Notes: generated by a model not told the origin, from the letters alone. 64,000 nt of DNA from Peptostreptococcaceae bacterium (GCA_902363255.1 CABIZO010000004.1:310001-374000), one strand, 5' to 3'. Counted from the stretch's first letter, positions 53,335 through 62,533 are shown. Made by a program: numbers and translations.

Positions 53335-53752
53335 TTTTTTCACCAATTTTCAAGTCTTTTTTTAAATAAGATATAGTAGTTTCTGGATCTGTTCCTGGTG
53401 GAAATACTCTATCAAATCCCATTTGTTTGAAACGTTTCTCAACTTCTTCAAATGGCTGTTTGCCTACAACAATATTTCCTCCCACGTATAACAATATATT
53501 TCTTAATCCCCATTCATCACATCTTTCTCTAAGTCCTCTGCAATCAATTTCTCCGTGCCCATATAAAGAAGAAACTAAAATTGCGTCTGCATTAGATTCT
53601 ATAGCTGCTTCCACATATTCTTCTTGAGAAACCATTACTCCAAGATTAATCACATTAAATCCAGCCTCAACAAAGCAATGATATAGAATCTTATTACCTA
53701 TTGCATGCACATCAGCCCCTATAACACCAATAACTAATGTTTTCTTCTCCAT
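53312..53752 (-). CDS. glmS: Glutamate mutase sigma subunit (B12-binding)
   Basis: 146 residues. The cobalamin motif DVHAIGNKIL (Asp-x-His-x-x-Gly), with LVSSLYGHGEID and LYVGGNIVVG (Gly-Gly), is complete. The His replaces the cobalamin's lower ligand. It pairs with GlmE. AAAAGGAGATTTGAT precedes the ATG and the end overlaps glmL by 23 bases. Confidence 0.95.
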   Translation of the reverse strand: MEKKTLVIGVIGADVHAIGNKILYHCFVEAGFNVINLGVMVSQEEYVEAAIESNADAILVSSLYGHGEIDCRGLRERCDEWGLRNILLYVGGNIVVGKQPFEEVEKRFKQMGFDRVFPPGTDPETTISYLKKDLKIGEKNENTFTN

Positions 53753-53766
53753 ATCAAATCTCCTTT

Positions 53767-54612
53767 TTAAATTTTATTTAGATCTTTATAACTTTGATCC
53801 ATATTATCACCGACAAGTCCTACTAACATATACACTTTTTTTGTTGAATCATAGTAAAACTCTGGTAATAATTTAAAGTTTTTTATTTTAGCTGTACTTT
53901 CCACATGTATTCTAGGTCCACTACAAGGATGTATATATTCTCCTATTTTAACGTGCTTTTCATCATAATACTGAATTGGCACATCTTTCATAATCATTTT
54001 ATTAACTTCATCTTCCAATATTTTAATATCAAAATTAGGCTTTGAATGAAATAATATTAAAAAACCATTTAATACATCTCCATGCTCACAATTAAGGCTA
54101 ATATCTCCTGGTAAAAAATGTTCAACTAAATCTTCAGCTGAATGAGCCATCTTTCTTATTTTGATTGAATGAAATACTCTTTTAGAAATATCACCTGGTT
54201 CAGGCCCAAATATTGTTGGTCTTGTAACAACTATCTCTCCTCCTACACCAATCAGTAAATCTGCATTTTTATTCATCAATGGGTAAATAAGTTCAAAATG
54301 TTCTACTATTACTCTTCTTCCATATTCAATTGCTTTATTTATTGCATTTACTAATTCATATAATTGATAAAATGCTGATTCAAATCTTATGTCAATATGA
54401 TAAGTATGTGGAGAAAAAAATCCATTTTCGTCTAAATCCATAATAGGAAGCGGCCTTATATTTAGCCCATCATCATCATTTGTCAATTCTAACCCTGGAA
54501 ACATCCCTCTAATTAGCATACTTTTTCCCGATCCTGGTTCTCCTATTACTCCAATTAATTTATCTGTTGGTGTTAAATATTGTTGAGCTATTTTTATTCC
54601 AATTTCATACAT
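53767..54612 (-). CDS. P-loop ATPase of unknown role, first gene of the glutamate mutase operon
   Basis: 281 residues. A clear Walker A (IGVIGEPGSGKSMLIRGMF) near the N-terminus; a possible Walker B in RRVIVEHFELIYPL; conserved-looking GVGGEIVVTRPTIFGPEPGD; and a C-terminal segment HVKIGEYIHPCSGPRIHVES with His/Cys residues that recall alanyl-tRNA editing domains. I do not recognise a family with known function. The end is 14 bases from glmS, so it is cotranscribed with the mutase and could act in cofactor or complex handling. Confidence 0.6.
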   Translation of the reverse strand: MYEIGIKIAQQYLTPTDKLIGVIGEPGSGKSMLIRGMFPGLELTNDDDGLNIRPLPIMDLDENGFFSPHTYHIDIRFESAFYQLYELVNAINKAIEYGRRVIVEHFELIYPLMNKNADLLIGVGGEIVVTRPTIFGPEPGDISKRVFHSIKIRKMAHSAEDLVEHFLPGDISLNCEHGDVLNGFLILFHSKPNFDIKILEDEVNKMIMKDVPIQYYDEKHVKIGEYIHPCSGPRIHVESTAKIKNFKLLPEFYYDSTKKVYMLVGLVGDNMDQSYKDLNKI

Positions 54613-54945
54613 TCTTACCCTTCCCCTTGGAGCAAAAAAAACACTATAGAAATGATTTCTTACAACGTAATCTACCCCATAAAATATCTCCTTTCTTAAA
54701 AAATTCTATTTTAATATTTTAGTATAATTTATATATTTCTTCATAATTGTATATTTTCCTTCTATTTTTTATTACTCTTGCAAGATTTTATTCATATATT
54801 GTTTTATATGATATTGTTCAGAATAATATTCTAATTAAATATACTCGAGATTAAATCCCTTAATCTTATTTTCTAACTAAAAATAGCGAACTCAATAGAA
54901 GTTCACCATTTCCCATAATTATATTTTTATTATTCAGCTATATAT
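54613..54945 (-). other. Leader region of the glutamate mutase operon
   Basis: AT-rich region without a gene. A very good AAGGAG site precedes an ATG-GGG-TAG mini-frame (about 54681-54673 on the minus strand), some 60 bases before the ATPase gene; a GAACT/AGTTC hairpin lies further upstream. No adenosylcobalamin riboswitch core was recognised. Confidence 0.35.
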
Positions 54946-54990
54946 TAAAAATGATAAACATCAGTAACGAATACGATCTTTATCATTTTA
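54946..54990 (-). terminator. Terminator of the 98-aa gene
   Basis: AATGATAAA and TTTATCATTT form a stem with a long loop, T-rich on both ends, directly after the stop at 54988. Confidence 0.55.
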
Positions 54991-55284
54991 TTTTTTCTTA
55001 TTTTTTTTGTTTTTATAAGCTCTATGAAATCCGTCAACTAAACTAGTTATTGTACTTTCATCCACGTCAACTTCAAAGTCTTCTCCTTGACCCTCTTCAC
55101 ATTGACCTCTAACAGCAGCTGCCAAAGATAATTCTTCTCCCAATGCTACTAAAAATTCTGCAAATATTTCTAATTCATCTGCATCATCAAATTGCTGATT
55201 AATAATTGCTGCATAGATAGTAACTAATGTTAAGTATTGATCAGCTAAACCTTTACAGCTACATTTATATTTTTTTCTTTTCAC
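54988..55284 (-). CDS. Small acidic hypothetical protein
   Basis: 98 residues from a GTG start with AAAGGAGGACCT upstream. N-terminal CSCKG with basic flanks, a helical acidic middle (FDDADELEIFAEFLVALGEE), and a very basic C-terminus (YKNKKNKKK). Family not recognised. It is a monocistronic unit. Confidence 0.55.
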   Translation of the reverse strand: MKRKKYKCSCKGLADQYLTLVTIYAAIINQQFDDADELEIFAEFLVALGEELSLAAAVRGQCEEGQGEDFEVDVDESTITSLVDGFHRAYKNKKNKKK

Positions 55285-55359
55285 AGGTCCTCCTTTTATT
55301 ATTTATTTATTACACTATATGCAACTTATTACACTTTACATAACTAAAAAAATTAATAT

Positions 55360-55399
55360 AAAAAGCTGACTCCCATTCTTTTAGAGGTCAGCCTTTTAT
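55360..55399 (-). terminator. Terminator downstream of the MATE pseudogene
   Basis: GGCTGACCTC..GGAGTCAGC stem followed by T-run on the minus strand. Confidence 0.65.
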
Positions 55400-55469
55400 T
55401 TATAAATTACAACATATATGCTTCACTATGCGAAATTTAGCATGAATGTAACATTTTTATCTATTTTTA

Positions 55470-56298
55470 CTATTCAGCTATATTTTTATCTATCATGGAT
55501 TTGCTTTTCCATTTGTCTGATTTAAATCTAATAGCAAATATTACAGCTCTACCTAATTCTAGGAATATTTCTATAAATATAATTTTTTACCTAAGTCAAG
55601 AACTCTTGGATCATTTGAAAATATACCAAATATGAAGTCACTATTAAGATAAATTAGTACTGTAACTGTCAGTGATACCACTATTGATATTACACTTATA
55701 GACCATACTCTTTCTTTAACTTCATCTTCTCTACCACCACCTATTAAGTATCCAATTACTACTTGAGTAGCTTGAGATATAGCCATAATATATACATAAC
55801 ATATATTGGCTAGCATATTTGTATAGACCCTAGTGGCAATTACTGCTGTGCCAAATATATTAACAAATTTCAGTATCATCATTTGAGACAAGTTATAAGA
55901 TAAATATTCACCTCCCGATGGAAGACCTATAAATAATAGTTTTTTGATATTTTCTACTAGGAATAGTTCTAAGTATCTTAAAGACATTCTTTCATCAACT
56001 TTTTAATTAATATATATGTCACTATAATAAGTCCTACACATTTACTAAAGTTTGTAGAAATAGCAGCTCCTATTATTCCTAGCCTTGGTGCACCAAACAA
56101 TCCATTTATAAGTATGGCATTACCTATTGCTGCAACGGCATCTTGAGAGTATTTGCTTATCATAAATTGATCTATATTACCTACTAATAATTACAGTAAT
56201 AACTCTACGAATATGGGTAAAGACATCAGAAATGCGGTTTTATTATCATACCTTTCTTTAACCACTTTCACTTCTTCTCCTTTATATTTATTGCTCAT
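55470..56298 (-). pseudogene. MATE efflux transporter remnant
   Basis: Reading from the ATG at 56298, MATE-like sequence (AFLMSLPIFVELLL) meets a TAA where a Gln is usual, then continues in frame (VGNIDQFMISKYSQDAVAAIGNA) and jumps directly to LFGAPRLGIIGAAISTNFS, so about 100 or more residues of the first half are missing. A frameshift at about 55980 leads to LFIGLPSGGEYLSYNLSQM and following helices; a second near 55575 leads to EIFLELGRAV; a further internal gap leads to a KSDKWKSKSM tail. At least one nonsense change, two frameshifts and two deletions are present. It should not be functional. Confidence 0.85.
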
Positions 56299-56392
56299 AT
56301 TTTACTAGTAAAAAGTTAAAATAAACTTATCTTTTAAAGTCATTTTTATATTATAAGATATATTTCTTTATTTTTTAATATTATTTAAACAG

Positions 56393-56424
56393 CAAAAAAG
56401 CACCCTATAGGGTGCTTTTAAATA
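56393..56424 (-). terminator. ABC-F gene terminator
   Basis: AAAGCACCC, four bases, GGGTGCTTT with A/T flanks, soon after the stop at 56440 on the minus strand. Confidence 0.8.
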
Positions 56425-56439
56425 ATATCTTTATATTAA

Positions 56440-58065
56440 TTATGCATTAACTGCATACATTTTCTTTAATTGAGCTTGTATCTCTTTATTTTCTAAATAC
56501 TCTTCTAAAGTAGTTTTTCTATCCATTATTCCACCAGGAGTAATTTCTATTATTCTATTAGCAAGAGTTTGTATCATCTCGTGGTCATGAGAAGAGAATA
56601 ACATAACTCCAGGGAATTTTTCTAACCCTTTATTTACAGAAGTTATAGACTCTAAGTCTAAGTGGTTAGTTGGGTCATCTAAAACTAAAACGTTTGAGTT
56701 AGAAAGCATCATTCTAGATAACATACATCTAACTTTTTCCCCTCCTGATAATACGTGAGCTTGTTTTAAAGCTTCTTCACCAGAGAATAACATTCTACCT
56801 AAGAATCCTCTTATGAAAGATTCTGATTTTTCTTCAGAGAACTGTCTTAACCAGTCAACTAATGAATATTCACATCCATCGAAGAATTCGTTATGATTTT
56901 TAGGTAAATAAGATTGAGAAGTAGTTACACCCCATTTGAATGTACCAGCATCTGCAGTTTCTTCACCCATTAATATATTAAATAAAGTAGTTGTAGCTAT
57001 TTCATCTCCCATGAAAGCAACTTTATCATCTCTATCAAGTCTGAAAGATACATTGTCTAATACTTTCACACCATCAACAGTTTTAGTTAATCCTTCAACT
57101 TCAAGAACTTCGTTTCCTATTTCTCTTTCTGGAGTGAATCCAACATATGGATATCTTCTTCTTGATGGTTGTATATCTTCAACTTGTAATTTATCTAATT
57201 GTTTCTTTCTTGAAGTAGCTTGTTTTGCTTTAGAAGCATTTGAAGAGAATCTTGCGATGAACTCTTTTAATTGAGCTATTTTTTCTTCAGTTTTTTTATT
57301 TTGGTCTTTTTGTAATTGTAAAGCTAATTGACTTGATTCATACCAGAAGTCGTAGTTACCTACGTACATTTGTATTTTTCCGAAGTCAACGTCAACTATA
57401 TTTGTACATATTTGGTTTAAGAAGTGTCTATCATGTGATACAACTATTACGATAGAATCTTCTAAGTCCATGATGAAGTTGTTTAACCAGTTTATTGATT
57501 GGAAATCTAAGTGGTTAGTAGGCTCATCTAGTAGTAATATTTCTGGTTTACCAAATAAAGCTTTAGCTAATAATACCTTAACTTTTTCTCCACCTTCTAA
57601 TTCTTTTAATTGTTTATAATGTAAGTCTTTATCTATACCAAGACCCATTAATATTTTTTCTGCATTAGTTTCTGCATCCCATCCGTCAAGTTCAGCAAAC
57701 TCTCCTTCAAGTTCAGCAGCTTTTATACCATCTTCTTCAGAGAAATCTTCTTTCATGTATAAAGCATCTTTCTCTTTCATTATTTGATATAATCTTTCAT
57801 GTCCCATTATAACAACATCTAAAACAGTTTCTTCATCGTATCTGAAGTGGTCCTGTCTTAAAACAGACATTCTTTCTTTTTCAGTTATACTAACAGATCC
57901 TGTATTTGGTTCTATATCTCCAGCTAATATTTTTAAGAAAGTAGTTTTCCCAGCACCATTAGCCCCTATTATTCCGTAACAATTTCCTTTAGTAAATTTT
58001 AAGTTAACATCTTTATATAATTCTTTATCTCCGAATCTAAGTCCAACGTTAGTAACTTGTAACAT
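56440..58065 (-). CDS. ABC-F family ATPase (YkpA/YbiT type)
   Basis: About 541 residues from the ATG at 58065. Two ABC domains without membrane segments. Domain 1 has Walker A GANGAGKTTFLKIL, signature LEGGEKVKVLLA, Walker B EILLLDEPTNHLD. The linker (~residues 235-310) is the ribosome-contacting helical region. In domain 2 the P-loop is degenerate (GDEIATTTLFNIL), while LSGGEKVRC and LVLDDPTNHLDLES are kept, a feature of YkpA/YbiT. These proteins act on the ribosome rather than in transport; antibiotic protection is not implied. Confidence 0.88.
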   Translation of the reverse strand: MLQVTNVGLRFGDKELYKDVNLKFTKGNCYGIIGANGAGKTTFLKILAGDIEPNTGSVSITEKERMSVLRQDHFRYDEETVLDVVIMGHERLYQIMKEKDALYMKEDFSEEDGIKAAELEGEFAELDGWDAETNAEKILMGLGIDKDLHYKQLKELEGGEKVKVLLAKALFGKPEILLLDEPTNHLDFQSINWLNNFIMDLEDSIVIVVSHDRHFLNQICTNIVDVDFGKIQMYVGNYDFWYESSQLALQLQKDQNKKTEEKIAQLKEFIARFSSNASKAKQATSRKKQLDKLQVEDIQPSRRRYPYVGFTPEREIGNEVLEVEGLTKTVDGVKVLDNVSFRLDRDDKVAFMGDEIATTTLFNILMGEETADAGTFKWGVTTSQSYLPKNHNEFFDGCEYSLVDWLRQFSEEKSESFIRGFLGRMLFSGEEALKQAHVLSGGEKVRCMLSRMMLSNSNVLVLDDPTNHLDLESITSVNKGLEKFPGVMLFSSHDHEMIQTLANRIIEITPGGIMDRKTTLEEYLENKEIQAQLKKMYAVNA

Positions 58066-58244
58066 ATATATCAATCCTTTCTCTTATCGTCATTTATAAA
58101 ACACAACATTCTAATCTTATAATAAATAATCACTTTAGTCAATAAGTCAATAACTAGAATATATAATATTTTTTAACTCTAGTGGATATATTAATTTAAT
58201 TCTAATTAAATATAATAAAAACTACTATTATATTTATACATATA

Positions 58245-58283
58245 TAAAAAATGCAAACAAATCAACTTGCTTGCATTTTTTAA
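58245..58283 (-). terminator. Terminator of the FtsZ-like gene
   Basis: AAATGCAA and TTGCATTT flank a loop with T-runs on both sides; follows the stop at 58306 on the minus strand. Confidence 0.6.
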
Positions 58284-58305
58284 TTTATTTTTAAAACTAT
58301 CACTA

Positions 58306-59031
58306 TTATTTACTTATTAAAGCTATTTTAACTTTTTCATTTTTATCATTAGTTGCATTATATGAAAACATCATATCATAAGTGTCACCTAATATTTCAT
58401 TTATTTTCATATTAACTTCATTTATAAATATTAATTCATTTTCAATTAAATTTTGAGACATCTCATAAAACACTAATGCTTTCTTTTTTACCTCTTCCCC
58501 TACTGTCGTATAAGTTTCTTCAGTAAGAGTTTTAGCAATATCATCAATAGATACCTCTTTTTCAAATTCTTCTATAGAATATGATATAGCAGAATCCTTA
58601 GCAAAAATTTCTTTTAAATCAGAGTAGTCTATAGCTAAAAATAAATTTTCATCAACTGCTTCTACAACTATATTTATTAAATCTTGTACCTTCTCACTAT
58701 TGTATTTATTTATTTTTATTTCTTTATCTAAGCCCATATCATCTTTATTTTCCTTCAAGGCAGAATCTAATCCTATAGAAATTACTCTTCTTTCATTAGC
58801 CATGAAAGATATAGCTTTTATTATATCTTTTACTTTAGATTCTTCACTATTATAAGATATAAATAATATTTCTATTCCATCTAGTAATGATCTAACATAT
58901 TCTTTATCAACATCTTGGTTTAAATTTATTTCTTCAAAATCAAAATTTCTTTCTAATTTATTTTTAAATGAATTTAGTGTTTTAATTCCCTCACTACCTA
59001 CTCCTATAAACTTTGAGTATTTCTCCTCCAT
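58306..59031 (-). CDS. Divergent FtsZ-like protein without the tubulin G-loop
   Basis: 241 residues, shorter than FtsZ (~350-400). Start FIGVGSEGIKTLNSF aligns by eye with FtsZ loop T1; DYSDLKEIFAKDSAISYS aligns with the DFADVKTVM segment; the end NEILGDTYDMMFSYNATND and KVKIALIS matches the FtsZ C-terminal domain (PDANIIFG, VRVTVIAT). The tubulin signature GGGTGTG is absent; ISYNSEESKVKD is in its place. It is therefore probably unable to bind GTP in the usual way. AGGAGGCAGCTT precedes the ATG. The role is unknown. Confidence 0.55.
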   Translation of the reverse strand: MEEKYSKFIGVGSEGIKTLNSFKNKLERNFDFEEINLNQDVDKEYVRSLLDGIEILFISYNSEESKVKDIIKAISFMANERRVISIGLDSALKENKDDMGLDKEIKINKYNSEKVQDLINIVVEAVDENLFLAIDYSDLKEIFAKDSAISYSIEEFEKEVSIDDIAKTLTEETYTTVGEEVKKKALVFYEMSQNLIENELIFINEVNMKINEILGDTYDMMFSYNATNDKNEKVKIALISK

Positions 59032-59054
59032 AAGCTGCCTCCTTGAAAAACTAA

Positions 59055-59562
59055 TTATTTTAATTTTTTTATTCTATTACCATATTTATTATTAACCATT
59101 TTAAATACTGGTAAACCTACTATAGTTATAACTACAAACTCTCCAAAAGCTACTTGAACAGCAGCTAGAGCAAATGGTACCCCAAAGAATTTGTATAATT
59201 CCCATCCTATTATTAAAGCATTTATTATTGTTGGCCATAATGATGCTATAAATAATATATAGTTATTTTTCTTTACTAACTTTGGTGTGTAATATACTAG
59301 AATTGCACTTATTAGTGTTGCTATTGTACCAAATATTATATCAGGAACTCCAAATGGTCCTACTACATTTGCTAAAAAACATCCTAGTGTTAAAGCTACT
59401 ATGTACTATGTACTCTTTACCAAACAGAGGTAAAAACATTAATATTTCCGAAATTCTAAATTGAATTTGGCCATAACTAATAAATCCAAGTGCTAAAGTT
59501 ACAACAGCATAAATCGCTGCAATTAATCCAACTATAGCAATTTTCTTATTTTTATTTGTCAT
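59055..59562 (-). pseudogene. queT: QueT queuosine-precursor transporter, frameshifted by 7-bp duplication
   Basis: The frame from 59562 (KKIAIVGLIAAIYAVVTLAL, then SYGQIQFRISEILMFLPLFG) is QueT-like and runs off frame at a tandem TACATAG-TACATAG (59399-59412). Removing one copy restores a full ~160-residue protein: EYIVALTLGCFLANVVGPFG, ... SLWPTIINALIIGWELYKF, ... KLK. QueT is the S-component of an ECF transporter for queuosine precursors. As given the gene is broken. RBS TTAGGAGGG and a TTGAGA-N17-TATAAT promoter lie upstream. Confidence 0.82.
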
Positions 59563-59616
59563 ATTTCCCTCCTAAGCATAAATTATACTTCTTTTAATTA
59601 TTATGCGACATGAACG

Positions 59617-59645
59617 ATTATATTATAAATCCATAAATATCTCAA
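59617..59645 (-). promoter_or_regulatory. Sigma-A type promoter of queT
   Basis: On the minus strand TTGAGA (59645-59640) and TATAAT (59622-59617) are separated by exactly 17 bases, about 55 bases upstream of the queT start. No preQ1 riboswitch core is visible between them and the gene. Confidence 0.55.
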
Positions 59646-59770
59646 CAATATAATTTCTAACTTTTAATATTTATTTTATTAATTAATCATATACATATAT
59701 AAGCGATTCTACTTTTTGCTATTAAATTTAAATAGTAACTAAAGATTACTGTTAAATATGAGGTGATAAT

Positions 59771-60919
59771 ATGATAAAAAAAATATTTAAAATTAATATA
59801 GAGCCTATTACTAGCATTTTACTTATTTTGTCAACCATTATTGCACTGTATATATGCAATAGCCCCTACAAATATTTGTATGATAATTTTTTCTACAATA
59901 CTTATATAGTTAGAAACTTCAACGTACATAGTTTTGTAAATGATTTTCTTATGTCTATATTTTTTTTATTGGCAGGTTTGGAAATAAAAGAAGAAGTACT
60001 CTATGGAAGTTTGTCATCTTTAAAAAAAGCTTCTTTTCCTATAATAGCATCAATAGGTGGTGTGATAATGCCTGCTATAATTTTTACATACTTTAATTTA
60101 AACACAGAATATATAAATGGTATTTGTATACCCATATCTACAGATATAGCTTTTTCCATGGGTATTTATTTTTTGTTTAGTAAATATTTTAATCCTTCAA
60201 TAAAGATGTTTTTACTATCTTTAGCTGTAGTAGATGATTTAGTATCTATAATATTAATAGGCACGGTATATTCATCAAAAATCAATTTATTATTTTTTAC
60301 TCTAGCCCTTATATGTCTTATATTAATTTGTATTGGAAATAGAATGTTTAAGATAGAAAGCATTATTTTCTATCTCTTACTAGGGATCTGTTTATGGTAT
60401 TTTGTTCATCTCAGCGGTGTTCATTCAACATTAAGTGGAATACTTTTAGCTATTGGTATACCTGCTTCATCCTATAAAAGAAAATATTCCATATCTCATT
60501 ACATAAGAAAGTTTTTCAATATTTTTAATAATTTTATTATTATTCCTTTATTCGCATTCTCTAATACAGGTATAAGTATTAATTCTAGTTTAGATTTATC
60601 TAAATATCCTACAATATTTTTAGGAATATATTTAGGCCTTTTAGTTGGAAAACCACTTGGAATAATGTTATTTACATATTTAAGCAATTTAATAGGACTA
60701 TCAAAAAAACCTACAGAATTAAATTGGATATCAGTTTTTATGGTCTCACTAATTTCTAGTATCGGTTTTACCATGTCCATATTTGTATCTGAAGTTGCTT
60801 TTGTTGGCAATATGGAACTAATAAGTATATCCAGGATATGCATTTTAATTAGTAGTTTAACCTCAATAATATTGTCCTCTCTTTGCATAAAAACTTTTAA
60901 AGAGTTACATATCATATAA
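59771..60919 (+). CDS. nhaA: Na+/H+ antiporter NhaA
   Basis: 382 residues with about 12 membrane helices. FFLLAGLEIKEEVLYGSL and PISTDIAFSMGIY contain the paired acidic residues of the transport site (LAVVDDLVSIILI holds the Asp-Asp). LVGKPLGIMLFTYL and SIGFTMSIFVSEVAF are also typical. It exchanges sodium for protons across the membrane. GAGGTGATAAT precedes the ATG. Confidence 0.9.
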   Translation: MIKKIFKINIEPITSILLILSTIIALYICNSPYKYLYDNFFYNTYIVRNFNVHSFVNDFLMSIFFLLAGLEIKEEVLYGSLSSLKKASFPIIASIGGVIMPAIIFTYFNLNTEYINGICIPISTDIAFSMGIYFLFSKYFNPSIKMFLLSLAVVDDLVSIILIGTVYSSKINLLFFTLALICLILICIGNRMFKIESIIFYLLLGICLWYFVHLSGVHSTLSGILLAIGIPASSYKRKYSISHYIRKFFNIFNNFIIIPLFAFSNTGISINSSLDLSKYPTIFLGIYLGLLVGKPLGIMLFTYLSNLIGLSKKPTELNWISVFMVSLISSIGFTMSIFVSEVAFVGNMELISISRICILISSLTSIILSSLCIKTFKELHII

Positions 60920-60940
60920 TAAAATTAAAAATTTTTATGA

Positions 60941-60983
60941 ATAAAAAATAGCTATCCACAATTGAGGTGATAGCTATTTTTGT
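60941..60983. terminator. Bidirectional terminator
   Basis: AAAAATAGCTATC and GATAGCTATTTTT pair perfectly around a 12-base loop between the convergent nhaA and 102-residue genes. Confidence 0.8.
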
Positions 60984-61292
60984 TTAGTCTATTTTTTCGT
61001 CTAGTTTATTGTCTTCTTTGTTAATAACAGAAGGGCTTAAATTATTTAATTTATTTATAATATATCCTATAGCCCAAACTACAAATGCATAAAATACATA
61101 AGGTATTGATGCACTTACATAGTAACTTATTACATCTGCTAATTGATCTTTTATAACTATACTACCAGCTGTTACAAGACTCGAAATATAAGTATATGAA
61201 GTATATATAGTAAATATTGAATAAGCAGCTATTATTGCGGCAAAAACATATAATACTACTGGTAATATAGCTTTTTTATTAGATTTTTTCAT
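60984..61292 (-). CDS. Small membrane protein of unknown function
   Basis: 102 residues with two clear membrane helices (AILPVVLYVFAAIIAAYSIF and IPYVFYAFVVWAIGYIINKL) separated by a short outer loop, and a charged C-terminal tail. AAAAGGAGACTTTAAA precedes the ATG. No family recognised. Single-gene unit between nhaA and ldh. Confidence 0.6.
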   Translation of the reverse strand: MKKSNKKAILPVVLYVFAAIIAAYSIFTIYTSYTYISSLVTAGSIVIKDQLADVISYYVSASIPYVFYAFVVWAIGYIINKLNNLSPSVINKEDNKLDEKID

Positions 61293-61410
61293 TTTAAAGT
61301 CTCCTTTTTAAGTAATTTTCTATAAAAATATTATCAAATTGGTATGAATTATATATGAATTAATTATGTACTTTATATGTAGTAATTATAACTCATTACT
61401 ACTAATAAAA

Positions 61411-61442
61411 ATAAAAAAGATACTAAAAAGTATCTTTTTATA
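61411..61442 (-). terminator. ldh terminator
   Basis: AAAGATACT, three bases, AGTATCTTTTT on the minus strand, overlapping the ldh stop. Confidence 0.65.
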
Positions 61443-62382
61443 TATCTAATTTAGCTATATTTTCTTTCATAATAGTTATTGAATTATCAAATTTTGATTT
61501 TTCTTCTTTTTCTAATGGAAGTTCTATTACTTCTCTTACTCCATTTTCATTTACTATACTTGGTACAGCAATAAATACATCATTATGATTATATTTATTG
61601 TCTAAATACGATGATACCGTTAATATACTATTTTCATTTTCTAATATAGCTTTTGTTATTCTCGCCAATGCCATTCCTATTCCATAGTAAGTTGACTTTT
61701 TACAATCTATAATTTTATAAGCTATATTTCTTACTTCATCTTCTATTAACTCTAAATCTTCAAATTTAACTTTTGCATCTTTTTTAGAAGCCACTTGGTA
61801 TATTGGTTGAACACCCATTAGTGCATAACTCCATGCTACAAATTGAGAATCTCCATGCTCTCCCATAACATAAGCATGTATCGATTTTGGTGTAACACCA
61901 AGTCTTTCACCTAATCCAAATCTAAGTCTTGCTGTATCTAGAGTTGTACCTGAACCCATTATCTTAGATTTATCATATCCTGATGCTTTCCAAACAACAT
62001 AAGTCATAATATCTACTGGATTCGAAGCTACTATAATGATTCCATTAAAACTAGTCTTTTTTATTTCTCCTACTATAGATTTCATAATTTTAGTATTTTT
62101 ATGTAATAAATCAAGCCTTGTCTCTCCTGGTACTTGTGTAGCTCCTGCTGTTATACAAATTATGTTTGCATCACCACAATCACTGTAATCACCTGAATAA
62201 ATCTTCATTTTTCTTGGTGCATAGCTTAGTCCATGGTTTAAATCTAACGCTTCACCAACAGTTCTATTTTTATCTATATCTATTAATACAAGTTCTTCAC
62301 ATGTTCCTTGATTAACCATTGAGTAGGCATAACTCATCCCTACCATTCCAGCTCCAACTATAACTACTTTATTCTTTTTCAT
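61438..62382 (-). CDS. ldh: L-lactate dehydrogenase
   Basis: 314 residues. NAD-binding VVIVGAGMVGMSYAYSM; the specificity loop AGATQVPGETRLDLL has Gln at the position that selects lactate over malate; ASNPVDIMTYVVWKASG; the catalytic His in YVMGEHGDSQFVAWS. It reduces pyruvate to L-lactate with NADH. GGAGGAACAAT precedes the ATG; terminator follows. Confidence 0.92.
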   Translation of the reverse strand: MKKNKVVIVGAGMVGMSYAYSMVNQGTCEELVLIDIDKNRTVGEALDLNHGLSYAPRKMKIYSGDYSDCGDANIICITAGATQVPGETRLDLLHKNTKIMKSIVGEIKKTSFNGIIIVASNPVDIMTYVVWKASGYDKSKIMGSGTTLDTARLRFGLGERLGVTPKSIHAYVMGEHGDSQFVAWSYALMGVQPIYQVASKKDAKVKFEDLELIEDEVRNIAYKIIDCKKSTYYGIGMALARITKAILENENSILTVSSYLDNKYNHNDVFIAVPSIVNENGVREVIELPLEKEEKSKFDNSITIMKENIAKLDI

Positions 62383-62533
62383 ATTGTTCCTCCATAAGTC
62401 TGTTATATTTTTGTCAAACCTATTATATTATATATATTAATTTTTGTGAACATTAATTATCAATTATTATATATTATTTATTTTTATATGTTTTTGATTC
62501 ATATAATATTTAATTTATATCAAAGTAAATTAA

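Noticed and set aside
54613..54945. Adenosylcobalamin riboswitch before the glutamate mutase operon
   Set aside because: Expected because the mutase needs B12, but the conserved B12-box type GCCACTG core and its helices are not visible on the minus strand.
56440..58065. Antibiotic resistance (ARE-type ABC-F) call for the ABC-F gene
   Set aside because: The degenerate second P-loop and overall motifs fit the YkpA/YbiT housekeeping group, not Vga/Lsa-type resistance proteins.
59563..59640. preQ1 riboswitch before queT
   Set aside because: The family often has one, but no preQ1-I core pattern (C-rich loop with A-rich tail) is present. Only a promoter and ribosome binding site are seen.
60499..60915. 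138-codon minus-strand frame opposite nhaA
   Set aside because: Shadow of a membrane protein gene. The nhaA frame has clear family motifs and a good start; this frame does not.
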